From: Candidatus Doudnabacteria bacterium RIFCSPHIGHO2_01_48_18
GTDB lineage: Bacteria; Patescibacteriota; Doudnabacteria; UBA920; 2-01-FULL-46-14
DNA length: 49,060 nt
Assembly: GCA_001777515.1 (NCBI GenBank)
Contig: MFEF01000022.1
Span: 1 to 49,060, forward strand
Direction: 5' to 3'
In this document: positions 24,386-32,518 of the stretch, piece by piece
How positions within the stretch are numbered: the stretch's first letter is position 1
Layout of the letters: each line of letters begins with the position of its first letter
Notes under the pieces: generated by a model
Told to the model about the DNA's origin: nothing
The model's database searches: none
What the model saw: only the letters and a program-made list of their open reading frames with translations
Translations under genes and position numbers: made by a program

Positions 24386-24889
24386 TTACGCGATTTTCTT
24401 TCTTATGATCTTGGTTAAAACTTTCAGCCAAGACCATAGGTTGGGAATTTCTTTATCCTCGATTTTTTCCTCATCGAAATCCCAAACGATTCCTTCCCGC
24501 TTTGCCACCTCATCCGTGGTAACTATTCGTTTGACGTCAGATTGCGCAAATTCATGAGTTGCATCGTCAATGCGGATACCGAAAGTTCCTCTCGAATCGC
24601 TTTTTGCACAAAGCATCCCAATAACAACTTCGCCAGTCTTCAACCAGAACTGCACGCCCTTTATCCTACGATAATGGTTCAGCGCTTTACTCATTGATGG
24701 CGCAAGTGCGTGCCATTTGTCGATTGTTACCCATATGGTAACCGGATCGAGGATGAGACTGATACTCAGCACCGCCAAGGTGAAGGTGCAGAATACCCAG
24801 TAATGCAGCCACGACCATTGGGTAAGGCTTATGTAATTCCATACCGCTAGACTGATAAGAATCAAGAAAGTCAAAACTGCCCGTGCCAT
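24386..24889 (-). CDS. hypothetical membrane-anchored protein, 167 aa
   Basis: I do not recognise this protein. From the ATG at 24889, preceded by a strong GGAGGAG site, it has two N-terminal membrane segments (VLTFLILISLAVWNY and a second ending SISLILDPVTIW), then a soluble part with HYRRIKGVQFWLKTGEVVIGML, a possible small beta domain (GTFGIRIDDATHEF) and a basic C-terminal tail. A longer open frame to 25057 runs across the RNase J terminator and is rejected. It lies between RNase J and trpS on the same strand; function unknown. Confidence 0.7.
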   Translation of the reverse strand: MARAVLTFLILISLAVWNYISLTQWSWLHYWVFCTFTLAVLSISLILDPVTIWVTIDKWHALAPSMSKALNHYRRIKGVQFWLKTGEVVIGMLCAKSDSRGTFGIRIDDATHEFAQSDVKRIVTTDEVAKREGIVWDFDEEKIEDKEIPNLWSWLKVLTKIIRKKIA

Positions 24890-25002
24890 TGCTCCTCCTC
24901 CTTTTTGGTGAGGATTAATCATATAGAAAATTTCGGACAAGTCAAGGTTGGCAGTGTTAGTAGGAAACTTTGGCTTTATACTACGAATATTGAGGCCAGG
25001 TG

Positions 25003-25039
25003 CAACAAAAAAGAACCCCCAAGGTTCCCTTTTTTGTTG
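25003..25039 (-). terminator. terminator after RNase J
   Basis: CAACAAAAAAG (25003-25013) pairs with CTTTTTTGTTG (25029-25039), with AACC/GGTT inside; it works in both directions. The 80 bases between it and the RNase J stop hold no frame with a usable start. Confidence 0.7.
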
Positions 25040-25120
25040 ATTGGATATAGATTTCAATCACGACAGGCAGGACCACCCCAGTAGTAGATCGGAGCGCCGC
25101 TCACTACGGGGCAAGTTGGT

Positions 25121-26944
25121 CTAAACTTCTATTACCACAGGAAGTATCATCGGGCGTCTTTCGGTGCGTTGAAATAGAAATTCGCCCATCTGGTCTCTGA
25201 TCTGGTTTCTGATGTAGGTGTAATTTGCTTCGTGCGGTTTATGGTTTTGCGTTTCCACGACTTTTCTAACCTCGTGTTTCATTTCGCGGATGAGGTCCTC
25301 AGCGCCTTTCATGTACACGAAGCCGCGCGAGATGATGTCAGGGGCGTTCACCAGCCGGCCGTCTCGGCGAGAAACCTGCATGATGATCACTACCATGCCG
25401 TCCTTGGCCATGACTTGGCGGTCCCTGAGGACCACTTCGCCAATATCACCAACACCGAGCCCGTCCACAAAGATCAATCCCGAGGCTAGCTTGGCGTCGA
25501 TCTTTTTCGCGGTGTTTTTACCAATCTCCAGAATCGAACCGTTATCCATGAGGAAAATGTTTTCCCTCGGCACGCCAATTGATGCGGCTAAATCTCCGTG
25601 AGCAACCAAAAGGTAATGCTCGCCATGGATTGGCATGAAATATTTCGGTTTGATAAGCGAGATCATAAGCTTTAAATCTTCCTGGTTTCCGTGTCCCGAG
25701 GAGTGCACGTCCAGAATCTTCTGGTATAACACGTGCGCGCCTTGCCGCGTCAGGTCATTCATGACCGCTGCGACCGCGCGTTCGTTCCCTGGGATCGGTG
25801 AGCTCGACAGCACAACTGTGTCGCCCGCTTTGATGCGAATAAATTTGTGTTCTTGTCTCGCAATTCGGGCCAGAGCGGCCGCTTCCTCACCTTGGGATCC
25901 AGTGGTAAGAATTAAAACTTTGTTGTCAGGTAATTTTTTGGCGCTTTCCGCGGTGATCACGGTTTTTTTCGGAATACGCATGTAGCCAAGGCCATGCGCC
26001 ACCTCCACGGTTTCGATCATGCTGCGTCCGGCAATGACCACCTTGCGGTCGGTTTTTACGGCCGCGTCGATCGCCTGCTGCAGGCGGGACACCAGGCTCG
26101 AAAAGGTCGCGAAGATCACCCGGCCTTGTGCGCTTTTGATAATATTGAGAATCGTGTGTCCGAGGTCCTTTTCCGAGAGAGTATAGCCGGGCTTGGTGGC
26201 ATTGGTGGAATCAGACAGGAGCAGGTCCACGCCCTCCGCGCCAAAATGCGCGATTTTGCCAAACTCGGCCGGCTTTTCGTCCACCGGGGTGTGGTCGAAT
26301 TTCCAGTCAGTGGTATAGACCATGTGATGCGCCGGGGTTTTTATGGAAAAGCCAACGCAGTCAGGAATGTTATGGTTGAGGCGGAACGGGCGGATCGTAA
26401 ACGCACCCAGCTGCAGCACGTCATCCTTGCTGATGACATGGATGCGCGAGCGGCCCTTCAAATGATATTCCTCGAGGCGGCGTTCGATCATGGCCGCGGT
26501 AAGCGGCATGGTGTAGATTGGCGGATCGCCGAGCTTTGGCAAAATAAACGGCGTAGCGCCAATGTGGTCGAGGTGCCCGTGGGTGAACAAAACCCCACGG
26601 ATCTTTTTCTTGTTGTCCTGCAGGTATTTGGTGTCAGGAATCACGTAATCGATTCCTGGCATGTTTTCGTCTGGGAAAGCAAACCCCATATCCACCACGA
26701 TGATGTCATCGCCGTATTCGATCGCGGTAATATTTTTTCCAACCTCTTCCACGCCGCCCAGCGGTATAACCTTGAGCACGGCGTCGCCACTCGGTTTTTT
26801 TATTTCGATTCTATTTTCGACCGGCCGCGGATTCCCGTTTACTGGTGCCTGTGCTGGCATGGCTGGCCTTTGCGGTATCGGCCGGCGCACTGCCGGAGTT
26901 TCATACCGAGCTGTCCTGATCGGCACTCTTTTTCTTTGTATCAT
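25121..26944 (-). CDS. rnj: ribonuclease J
   Basis: Metallo-beta-lactamase/beta-CASP RNase with 5'-3' exonuclease and endonuclease activity in mRNA decay and rRNA processing. 607 aa: a Pro/Arg-rich N-terminal extension of about 50 residues, then the zinc motif THGHLDHIG (His122, His124, Asp126, His127), a beta-CASP domain with TGSQGEE, PIPGNE and the HSSGHG motif, and a C-terminal domain ending RRPMILPVVIEV. The long N-terminal tail is of the kind seen in actinobacterial and CPR forms. The mRNA has a structured leader of about 145 bases. Confidence 0.95.
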   Translation of the reverse strand: MIQRKRVPIRTARYETPAVRRPIPQRPAMPAQAPVNGNPRPVENRIEIKKPSGDAVLKVIPLGGVEEVGKNITAIEYGDDIIVVDMGFAFPDENMPGIDYVIPDTKYLQDNKKKIRGVLFTHGHLDHIGATPFILPKLGDPPIYTMPLTAAMIERRLEEYHLKGRSRIHVISKDDVLQLGAFTIRPFRLNHNIPDCVGFSIKTPAHHMVYTTDWKFDHTPVDEKPAEFGKIAHFGAEGVDLLLSDSTNATKPGYTLSEKDLGHTILNIIKSAQGRVIFATFSSLVSRLQQAIDAAVKTDRKVVIAGRSMIETVEVAHGLGYMRIPKKTVITAESAKKLPDNKVLILTTGSQGEEAAALARIARQEHKFIRIKAGDTVVLSSSPIPGNERAVAAVMNDLTRQGAHVLYQKILDVHSSGHGNQEDLKLMISLIKPKYFMPIHGEHYLLVAHGDLAASIGVPRENIFLMDNGSILEIGKNTAKKIDAKLASGLIFVDGLGVGDIGEVVLRDRQVMAKDGMVVIIMQVSRRDGRLVNAPDIISRGFVYMKGAEDLIREMKHEVRKVVETQNHKPHEANYTYIRNQIRDQMGEFLFQRTERRPMILPVVIEV

Positions 26945-27019
26945 TTAATTTCTACTTTCGAGAATTTATAGCAAATTTTATTGCCGTTTTTTAAACGACA
27001 AAAGAAAAATTAGCTTAAC

Positions 27020-27124
27020 TCTTTCCTTTATTTCGCTTCACCCGAATGAGCCGTAACGCTCAGGTCCAGAGTGAAAATTTATTATTGGTAAATATATTGT
27101 AGCAAATTTGAGGGAAACTGTCAA
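27020..27124 (-). promoter_or_regulatory. RNase J promoter and structured leader
   Basis: TTGACA (27124-27119), 17-base spacer, TACAAT (27101-27096). The predicted leader runs about 145 bases to the ATG. Its first part folds: TTCAC/GTGAA arms enclose a GAGC/GCTC hairpin around 27035-27070. A long leader is unusual in this window, and RNase J or a ribosomal signal could act on it. Confidence 0.55.
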
Positions 27125-27174
27125 ATCTATTGCTTGAAACTAAGGTTTTTGCCGCTTTCACGGTTCCGCCGATT

Positions 27175-27261
27175 TGGTGGGCACGAGAGGACTTGAACCT
27201 CCACGGGATTGCTCCCATACGCTCCTGAAGCGTACGCGTATGCCAGTTCCGCCACGTGCCC
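27175..27261 (-). tRNA. tRNA-Leu (CAG anticodon)
   Basis: The minus strand reads a 7-bp acceptor stem GGGCACG/CGTGCCC, a D arm, an anticodon stem ACGCT/AGCGT with loop TTCAGGA (anticodon CAG), a long variable arm as in class II tRNAs, GGTTCAAGTCC for the T arm, and an encoded CCA at 27177-27175. It lies 36 bases past the substrate-binding protein gene on the same strand. Confidence 0.96.
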
Positions 27262-27297
27262 CCCAGGTCGGAAGAATAAATCAGATTGAGTTTTATT

Positions 27298-28995
27298 TTA
27301 CTTCTTTATGCGTTTTGTTTCAATATACCATTCGTGAACGTCAGCGAACCGGTCAGCAGGGGTCACTACGGTAGTGAGATTTATGCCTTTTGTATTAGTG
27401 GTGACATTGTAAACATATTGACTGCGGGAAAGAAATATCGCTGGCACAACACCGACAAATATTTCCTGGAACTGTTTGTATTTGGCGGCGCGGGCCGCTG
27501 GATCGCCATTGCTTCGCCCCTCCACCAGCAGCTGGTCAACTTGCTGATTCGAGAAGGTTGTGAGGTTCAGGCCCGGGTCGCGGCGCTGGGAAGAATGCCA
27601 GAAGGGATACGGGTCGGGGTCGGCGCCCACATTTTCGGAAAACAGCAATAGCTCGTAGTTACGCGGTTTGATGTATTTTTCTTCCAAATCAATGGTGGTC
27701 TGGATGCTCAAAATAATCTTGACACCGATACTTTCCCACATTTGCTTTAGCATCTCAGCCGCGCGGATGTTTGGCGTAAAATCGTTGGTCACCAGGCTTA
27801 GGGTAATGTAGCGGCCCTGGTTGTCTTTGCGAAAGCCGGTTTCGTCCGCTATCCATCCTGCTTGGTCAAGCAGGACTTTCGCCGCTTCAACATCATAGAT
27901 ATTCATCGGCGCTCCCGGGATCTGTTCATGGTAACCAAGGTGTCCAGGCAGGATCGGGCCGTAGGCTTCGCTAGACTGCCCCGCGTAGACTTCGGAGATG
28001 ATTTTTTTCTTGTCCACGGATTTAGCAAGGGCGGTGCGCACGCGCGCGTCCCCGAGCGGCGCTGGATTTTTCACATCATTGATGAATACGGCCTGATACT
28101 GCGGCAACTCAAGCTTGATTTGCTGCAGTTTTTTTTTGGCTTCGATAAACAGCCCGCGGTCAAACGGTTCATAACCCAAGCCCGAGATATCCCGGCTGTG
28201 GTAAGCGTCGATGATCTCGTCCGTGGTTTCGTAAAAACGGAAGGTCAGCGTATCTATATAAGGCTCGCCCAGATGGTATTTTTTGTTGCGCTCGAGCGAC
28301 AGTGAGCGGATCTCGCCGGAGCTGCCGCGTTTGATTTCAGCCACCTGATATGGTCCGGACCCCACGGGTTCAAGGTTAAATTTGGAAAGCGCGAACGAAG
28401 CAGCCGGCACTCCTTCCCAAATATACCGCGGCATAATGCCGACCGTGAGGTTGGCGATAAATGTCGCGGATAGTTCTCGGGTGATAAATCTGACTGTGCG
28501 GTCGTCGATTTTTTCCACGCCGACGCGATTCCAGGAAAGCCGCAACGGACTTTGGTAATCCGCATTTTGGATGGTTCGGAATGTAAACACCACATCATCG
28601 GCAGTGACTTTTTGCTTATCCTTGCCGTGCCAAAAAACATTATCTCGCAGCCTGACAGTATACTCTCTGCCGTCAGCGGACACCACAGGCAGGCTCTCGG
28701 CCAAATCAGGGGCAATGTTCAGGTTCTTATCAAATTTTAACAAGCCGGAATAAACAATGCGCGCCAGATCCAGGTCAACATTGTTTGCCGGAGCGAGGAG
28801 CGGATTGATGCGCTGAGGCTGCCCAACTAAGCCTTCGACGTATTCACCGCCGATCTTGGGAGCGAGGTCCATGTGTTTTCTGGCGTAACTTTCGTAAGCG
28901 ATAAAGCTGCCAGCAAGCACCGCAAACAAAAGCAGGAGTAGTTTTTTTTCTACCCTGGAAAAGCGATTCCAGTAATTTTTAAGACGAGATAACAA
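27298..28995 (-). CDS. peptide ABC transporter substrate-binding protein (family 5)
   Basis: Extracytoplasmic solute-binding protein of the DppA/OppA family (SBP_bac_5), 565 aa. An uncleaved-looking anchor (KKLLLLLFAVLAGSFIAY, about residues 18-35) lacks a lipobox Cys, so it is probably held by a membrane helix. Family blocks: ARIVYSGLLKFDKNLNIAPDLAES, YTVRLRDNVFWHGKDK, LNLEPVGSGPYQV-like spacing and the C-terminal PFWHSSQRRDPGLNLTTFSN. No permease or ATPase genes are in the window, so the transporter partner is elsewhere or absent. The start overlaps secG by 17 bases. Confidence 0.9.
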   Translation of the reverse strand: MLSRLKNYWNRFSRVEKKLLLLLFAVLAGSFIAYESYARKHMDLAPKIGGEYVEGLVGQPQRINPLLAPANNVDLDLARIVYSGLLKFDKNLNIAPDLAESLPVVSADGREYTVRLRDNVFWHGKDKQKVTADDVVFTFRTIQNADYQSPLRLSWNRVGVEKIDDRTVRFITRELSATFIANLTVGIMPRYIWEGVPAASFALSKFNLEPVGSGPYQVAEIKRGSSGEIRSLSLERNKKYHLGEPYIDTLTFRFYETTDEIIDAYHSRDISGLGYEPFDRGLFIEAKKKLQQIKLELPQYQAVFINDVKNPAPLGDARVRTALAKSVDKKKIISEVYAGQSSEAYGPILPGHLGYHEQIPGAPMNIYDVEAAKVLLDQAGWIADETGFRKDNQGRYITLSLVTNDFTPNIRAAEMLKQMWESIGVKIILSIQTTIDLEEKYIKPRNYELLLFSENVGADPDPYPFWHSSQRRDPGLNLTTFSNQQVDQLLVEGRSNGDPAARAAKYKQFQEIFVGVVPAIFLSRSQYVYNVTTNTKGINLTTVVTPADRFADVHEWYIETKRIKK

Positions 28996-29197
28996 GGTTT
29001 AAAGCACCAATGGCGATAAACAGTATTACCAATATAACTGTCAGGATAAACAGCCCTCTTTCCAGGCCGCGTTTTGTTCGATAAATGTTGCCGCCGCCGA
29101 AGACTGAAGACAGGCCGCTGCCGCGATTTTGAATCAGTACCGAAATGATGATCAGAACGGAAACTGCGATTTGAGCGATGACAATAACTTGTTTCAT
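28979..29197 (-). CDS. secG: SecG preprotein translocase subunit
   Basis: Small membrane subunit of SecYEG. 72 aa with two hydrophobic helices (VIVIAQIAVSVLIIISVLIQ and LFILTVILVILFIAIGALNL) around a polar loop with NRGSGLSSVFGGGNIYRTKRGLE, the family signature. It is coupled to the solute-binding protein gene by a 17-base overlap and driven by a strong promoter nine bases upstream of the ATG. Confidence 0.94.
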   Translation of the reverse strand: MKQVIVIAQIAVSVLIIISVLIQNRGSGLSSVFGGGNIYRTKRGLERGLFILTVILVILFIAIGALNLVISS

Positions 29198-29206
29198 AAC
29201 TAATTT

Positions 29207-29235
29207 ATGATACGGAAGAATCTGGATAAAGTCAA
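29207..29235 (-). promoter_or_regulatory. secG promoter
   Basis: TTGACT (29235-29230), 17-base spacer, TATCAT (29212-29207), then nine bases to ATG: nearly leaderless. The -35 box touches the edge of a long hairpin. Confidence 0.65.
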
Positions 29236-29303
29236 CCCAGCACCCACTTCAGGGAATCTTCGAAAACTGGAAGTGGCGTGGAAGATTAAAAGTGGTGCCG
29301 GGT
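29235..29303. other. long branched hairpin between uvrC and secG
   Basis: The outer arms ACCCaGCACCcACTT (29235-29249) and AAGTGGTGCcGGGT (29290-29303) pair with two one-base bulges. Inside, AATCTTC (29255-29261) can pair with GAAGATT (29281-29287). It could be the uvrC terminator (though without a T run), a small RNA or a relic of a palindromic repeat. Confidence 0.45.
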
Positions 29304-29325
29304 CAACACCGGCGCAGCTCTGAAG

Positions 29326-31215
29326 CTACAGGTTTTCTTTAATTTTTTTCGCCTGCGCCATGCCAACCTCTGCGGCAATGGCCTGAAGCGAAGCACCGCG
29401 AATAGCTGAAACACTGCCGAATTTTTTTATAAGCTTGCGGCGGGTCACCGGACCGATACCGGGTACATCCTCGAGCCTGGAGACGACTCCGGATTTTCTG
29501 TGGCGTGTGCGGTAAAAAGTAATAGCAAAGCGGTGCGCTTCGTCGCGGATGCGTTGCAGCAGAAATAAAACCGGGTTGTCGAGCGCCAGCAGGATCGGTT
29601 CTTTGGCGCGGGGCAGGAAGATTTCCTCGAGGCGTTTAGCCAGGCCGATGATGGGAAGCTGTAAATTGTAAGTCGTCAGTACCTCGGTCGCCACGTTCAA
29701 TTGTCCCTTGCCGCCGTCGATGACGATGAGGTCTGGAGTGGGCCATTTTTCCTCCGCCGTAGAATTTATCCAGCACCTTCCAGAATACCCCGCAGCTTGC
29801 TGCGGGGATGAATGGCTCAATATAGCCTTCCTGCGGGGTGCAATACCCCGACAGGAAGGTGCTGGATTTATTCTGGCAAATCTCCGTGTGAGCATCTCCT
29901 TCATCATGGCAAAATCATCCGGCGTGTCTTTGATATTTATTTTAAATTTGCGGTACTGCGATCTGTCAGGCCGTCCGTTTGTGAACACAACCATGGAGCC
30001 AACCGGATTGGTTCCCTGGATGTTTGAGATATCAAAACCTTCGACGCGTTTGGGAAGCGCGGGCAGATTTAACAAAATCTGCAGCTCGGACAGAACATGA
30101 GGAAGATTTTTTTCAAAACTCGAGAGGGCCCGCTCATAAAACAGGGCAGCGTTTTCCGCGGCAAGCTTCACTAATCCTTTTTTGCGGCCGCGGGTTGGTA
30201 CTCGCAGCCTCACGCCCGCCTGGTTTAGGGCAGCCCAGTTGTTTTCGATAATGATTTGGTTGGGAAGCGCTTCAGGCAAGTTGATTTCTTTCGGCAGATC
30301 TGACGCGTCTGTATAGTACTGCAGGATAAAACGCTGCATTATTTCCGCGGCAGCCGCGTTCTCATGCTCCAGGGTGAAATGCTCAGTATGAATCAGCTTG
30401 CCTTCTCTGACCATAAACAAGCTGACTACTGCTTCCTTTGCGGTCAGGTGAATGCCAAGGTAATCATTGTTTTCGCTTCTGGAGGAAACGATTTTTTGCC
30501 GCTGCCAGAGATGCTCGAGGTTGCGGATATTGTCGCGTAAAATTCCGGCTCTTTCAAACCGCTTGCCGCGGGCCGTTTCCCGCATCTCTGTCTTCAGCGA
30601 TTTGAGGACCGCGCTCTGCCGGTGACGCAAAAATTCCTCGATCTGTTTAAAGGTTTGCCGATAATCAACCAGCGGTATGCGGCCAATGCAAACGCCGGTA
30701 CAGCGCCCCAGATGATAGGCAAAGCACGGGCGGTCAGTGACCTTGTTGTTGCGGCACAAGCGAAACACGCTCTTGATCAGACGCAGGGTTTCCTTCACAG
30801 ACAGTCCCGAAGTATAAGGACCGAAATATTTGTTTTTATTGCGGAAATTTTTTTCAATGCTGCGAACCGGATAGATTTGCGGAATCTGCGTGCTGTAATC
30901 AATCTTGATAAACTGATAATTTTTGTCGTCGCGCATTCGCACATTGAACCGCGGCTGGTACTGTTTAATGAGGTTGTTTTCCAAAATCAGGCTCTCGATC
31001 TCTGAGGAAACCACAGTGTAATCAAGATCGGCGATATTTTTTATCATGACTTGCAAGCGCGGTTCATGATCTCGCCCGTTCAGGAAGTAAGACTTAACCC
31101 GATTTTTTAGATTCTTGGCTTTGCCCACATACAATACTTCTCCCCGGTCATTTTTGAAAACGTAAATACCAGGGAGATTGGGCAGGTGCTTCAATTTTTG
31201 TGCTAGTTCTACCAT
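29326..31215 (-). CDS. uvrC: excinuclease UvrC with a 34-residue element insertion
   Basis: Dual-incision nuclease of nucleotide excision repair, acting with UvrA and UvrB. 629 aa: GIY-YIG domain (10-90, LPGIYVFKNDRGEVLYVGKA), Cys cluster near 155-176, UVR helices (about 195-235), RNase H-like nuclease with EGFDISNIQG (Asp 395), VIDGGKGQ (Asp 500) and DEAHRF, and C-terminal HhH motifs (VPGIGPVTRRKLI). Residues about 450-483 are encoded by a 98-bp palindromic element plus its TTTA duplication, in frame, in the loop just before the VIDGGKGQ strand. Without it, RFARINSTAEEKW reads like normal UvrC. Catalytic residues are intact, so the protein may be active with the extra loop. Confidence 0.95.
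   Translation of the reverse strand: MVELAQKLKHLPNLPGIYVFKNDRGEVLYVGKAKNLKNRVKSYFLNGRDHEPRLQVMIKNIADLDYTVVSSEIESLILENNLIKQYQPRFNVRMRDDKNYQFIKIDYSTQIPQIYPVRSIEKNFRNKNKYFGPYTSGLSVKETLRLIKSVFRLCRNNKVTDRPCFAYHLGRCTGVCIGRIPLVDYRQTFKQIEEFLRHRQSAVLKSLKTEMRETARGKRFERAGILRDNIRNLEHLWQRQKIVSSRSENNDYLGIHLTAKEAVVSLFMVREGKLIHTEHFTLEHENAAAAEIMQRFILQYYTDASDLPKEINLPEALPNQIIIENNWAALNQAGVRLRVPTRGRKKGLVKLAAENAALFYERALSSFEKNLPHVLSELQILLNLPALPKRVEGFDISNIQGTNPVGSMVVFTNGRPDRSQYRKFKINIKDTPDDFAMMKEMLTRRFARINPAPSCRGIAPRRKAILSHSSPQQAAGYSGRCWINSTAEEKWPTPDLIVIDGGKGQLNVATEVLTTYNLQLPIIGLAKRLEEIFLPRAKEPILLALDNPVLFLLQRIRDEAHRFAITFYRTRHRKSGVVSRLEDVPGIGPVTRRKLIKKFGSVSAIRGASLQAIAAEVGMAQAKKIKENL
29769..29866 (+). mobile_element. 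98-bp palindromic element, copy 2 (in uvrC)
   Basis: Reads the same as copy 1, with TTTA at 29765-29768 and 29867-29870. In the uvrC frame (minus strand) it is open and encodes NPAPSCRGIAPRRK, HSSPQQAAGYSG and RCWI, adding 34 codons with the duplication. Confidence 0.92.
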
Positions 31216-31243
31216 AAATGTAATTATATGCTATTCTGAAAAT

Positions 31244-32383
31244 ATGAAAAAAGCTTTATTGATCGCGATTTTGCTACTGATGCCGTTTGGGGCATTTGCC
31301 CAGGAACAAGAAGAAGGGCAACCACTCATTGAAACCCCAGTTGTTGATTCTCTGCCGATTGAAAAATACGCGCTTGGGAAAGTGGTGGAAATATTGCAGG
31401 AAAGAAAAAGCGAGGCGGGCGGCTATACTCAGCTCGAGCAGGAAATTCGTGTTGAGATTTTGACTGGTGAAGAAAAAGGGCAAACCGTGTCCTTAGTGCA
31501 CGGCGGCGCGTTTGTGATCTCTGATGACCAAAAGGTCAAAGTGGGCGAAAAAATCGTCCTCGGCAAAACCGAAGGGGCGCAGGGCGTAATCTATTTTGTC
31601 GCGGAAACTTTTCGCCTGCCGTGGATCGCCGCGATTTTTTTGCTGTTTGTGGGACTCGTCGTATTTTTTGCCAGAAAAAAAGGCTTTGGATCAATACTGG
31701 GGCTTACCGTAAGTATTGTGGTTTTGACTCTGTATGTAGTGCCGCGGATCCTCGAGGGAAGCGATCCGCTGGCCGCGAGCCTTGTGGGGGCTCTCATTAC
31801 CGCGGTGATTTCTCTTTATTTTGCGCATGGTTTTTCCAAGCAAACCAGCATTGCCTTGGCAAGCACAGTCCTGACCTTGGCGCTCGCAACTGGCATCGCG
31901 ATTTTGTTTGTCACTGTGTCCCGGCTATTTGGCCTCGGATCAGAAGAGGCGTATTATTTGCGAATGCTGCAGTATGATTCGATTGATCTGCGGGGACTAC
32001 TCTTAGGTGGCATCATAATTGGCGCGCTGGGCGTGCTCGATGATATCACCTCGTCACAAACAGCAACGATATTTGAACTCTCCAAAGCCAATCCCGAGCT
32101 TTCTTTTCCCGAGCTCTATCATTCAGGTTTGCGGGTCGGTCGGGAGCACATCGCCTCGCTGGTTAATACGCTGGTTTTGGCTTACGCTGGCGCGTCTTTT
32201 CCACTCCTGCTGATTTTCACGGTCAACAAAAATATTCCGATATGGGCGACGCTCAACAGCGAACTGGTCGCCGAAGAGGTGATCCGGACTCTGGTAGGCA
32301 GCGTCACGCTCGTGCTGGCGGTGCCGATCGCGACCGCGATCGCCGCTTATTTTGCTTCCCACGGAGCAAAGCGGCCAGTTTAG
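31244..32383 (+). CDS. YibE/F family membrane protein
   Basis: 379 aa: a signal peptide (MKKALLIAILLLMPFGAFAQ), an extracytoplasmic beta-rich part (about 25-120) and then seven or so membrane helices with GLTVSIVVLTLYVVPRILEG, LGVLDDITSSQ and GREHIASLVNTLVLAYAGA, the conserved blocks of the YibE/F family, whose function is unknown. I prefer the ATG at 31244 because the signal peptide begins there; a TATTCT box (31232-31237) lies six bases before it. The gene is divergent from uvrC and ends just before the uvrA promoter. Confidence 0.9.
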   Translation: MKKALLIAILLLMPFGAFAQEQEEGQPLIETPVVDSLPIEKYALGKVVEILQERKSEAGGYTQLEQEIRVEILTGEEKGQTVSLVHGGAFVISDDQKVKVGEKIVLGKTEGAQGVIYFVAETFRLPWIAAIFLLFVGLVVFFARKKGFGSILGLTVSIVVLTLYVVPRILEGSDPLAASLVGALITAVISLYFAHGFSKQTSIALASTVLTLALATGIAILFVTVSRLFGLGSEEAYYLRMLQYDSIDLRGLLLGGIIIGALGVLDDITSSQTATIFELSKANPELSFPELYHSGLRVGREHIASLVNTLVLAYAGASFPLLLIFTVNKNIPIWATLNSELVAEEVIRTLVGSVTLVLAVPIATAIAAYFASHGAKRPV

Positions 32384-32395
32384 ACCCGCTATTGA

Positions 32396-32435
32396 TTGAC
32401 TCCACCTTACTTAAGTGCTAGAATGGCACTTAAGT
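32396..32435 (+). promoter_or_regulatory. uvrA promoter with perfect palindromic operator
   Basis: TTGACT (32396-32401), 17-base spacer, TAGAAT (32419-32424). The 10-bp arms ACTTAAGTGC (32409-32418) and GCACTTAAGT (32426-32435) lie exactly on either side of the -10 box. A dimeric repressor, for example a LexA-like protein, would block the promoter. The 80-base leader that follows contains two more hairpins (GGCCCTT/AAGGGCC and GGTAGTTT/AAACTACC). Confidence 0.65.
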
Positions 32436-32518
32436 TTATTTTTATAGATATTTGGCCCTTTGAACCCCAAGGGCCTGCTCCTCTTTGGTAGTTTTTCATT
32501 TACTAAACTACCCTCCAT

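Noticed and set aside
25040-25120. Short peptide-like frame (CPVVSGAPIYYWGG) after RNase J
   Set aside because: No start codon in frame; it only fills the gap between stop and terminator.
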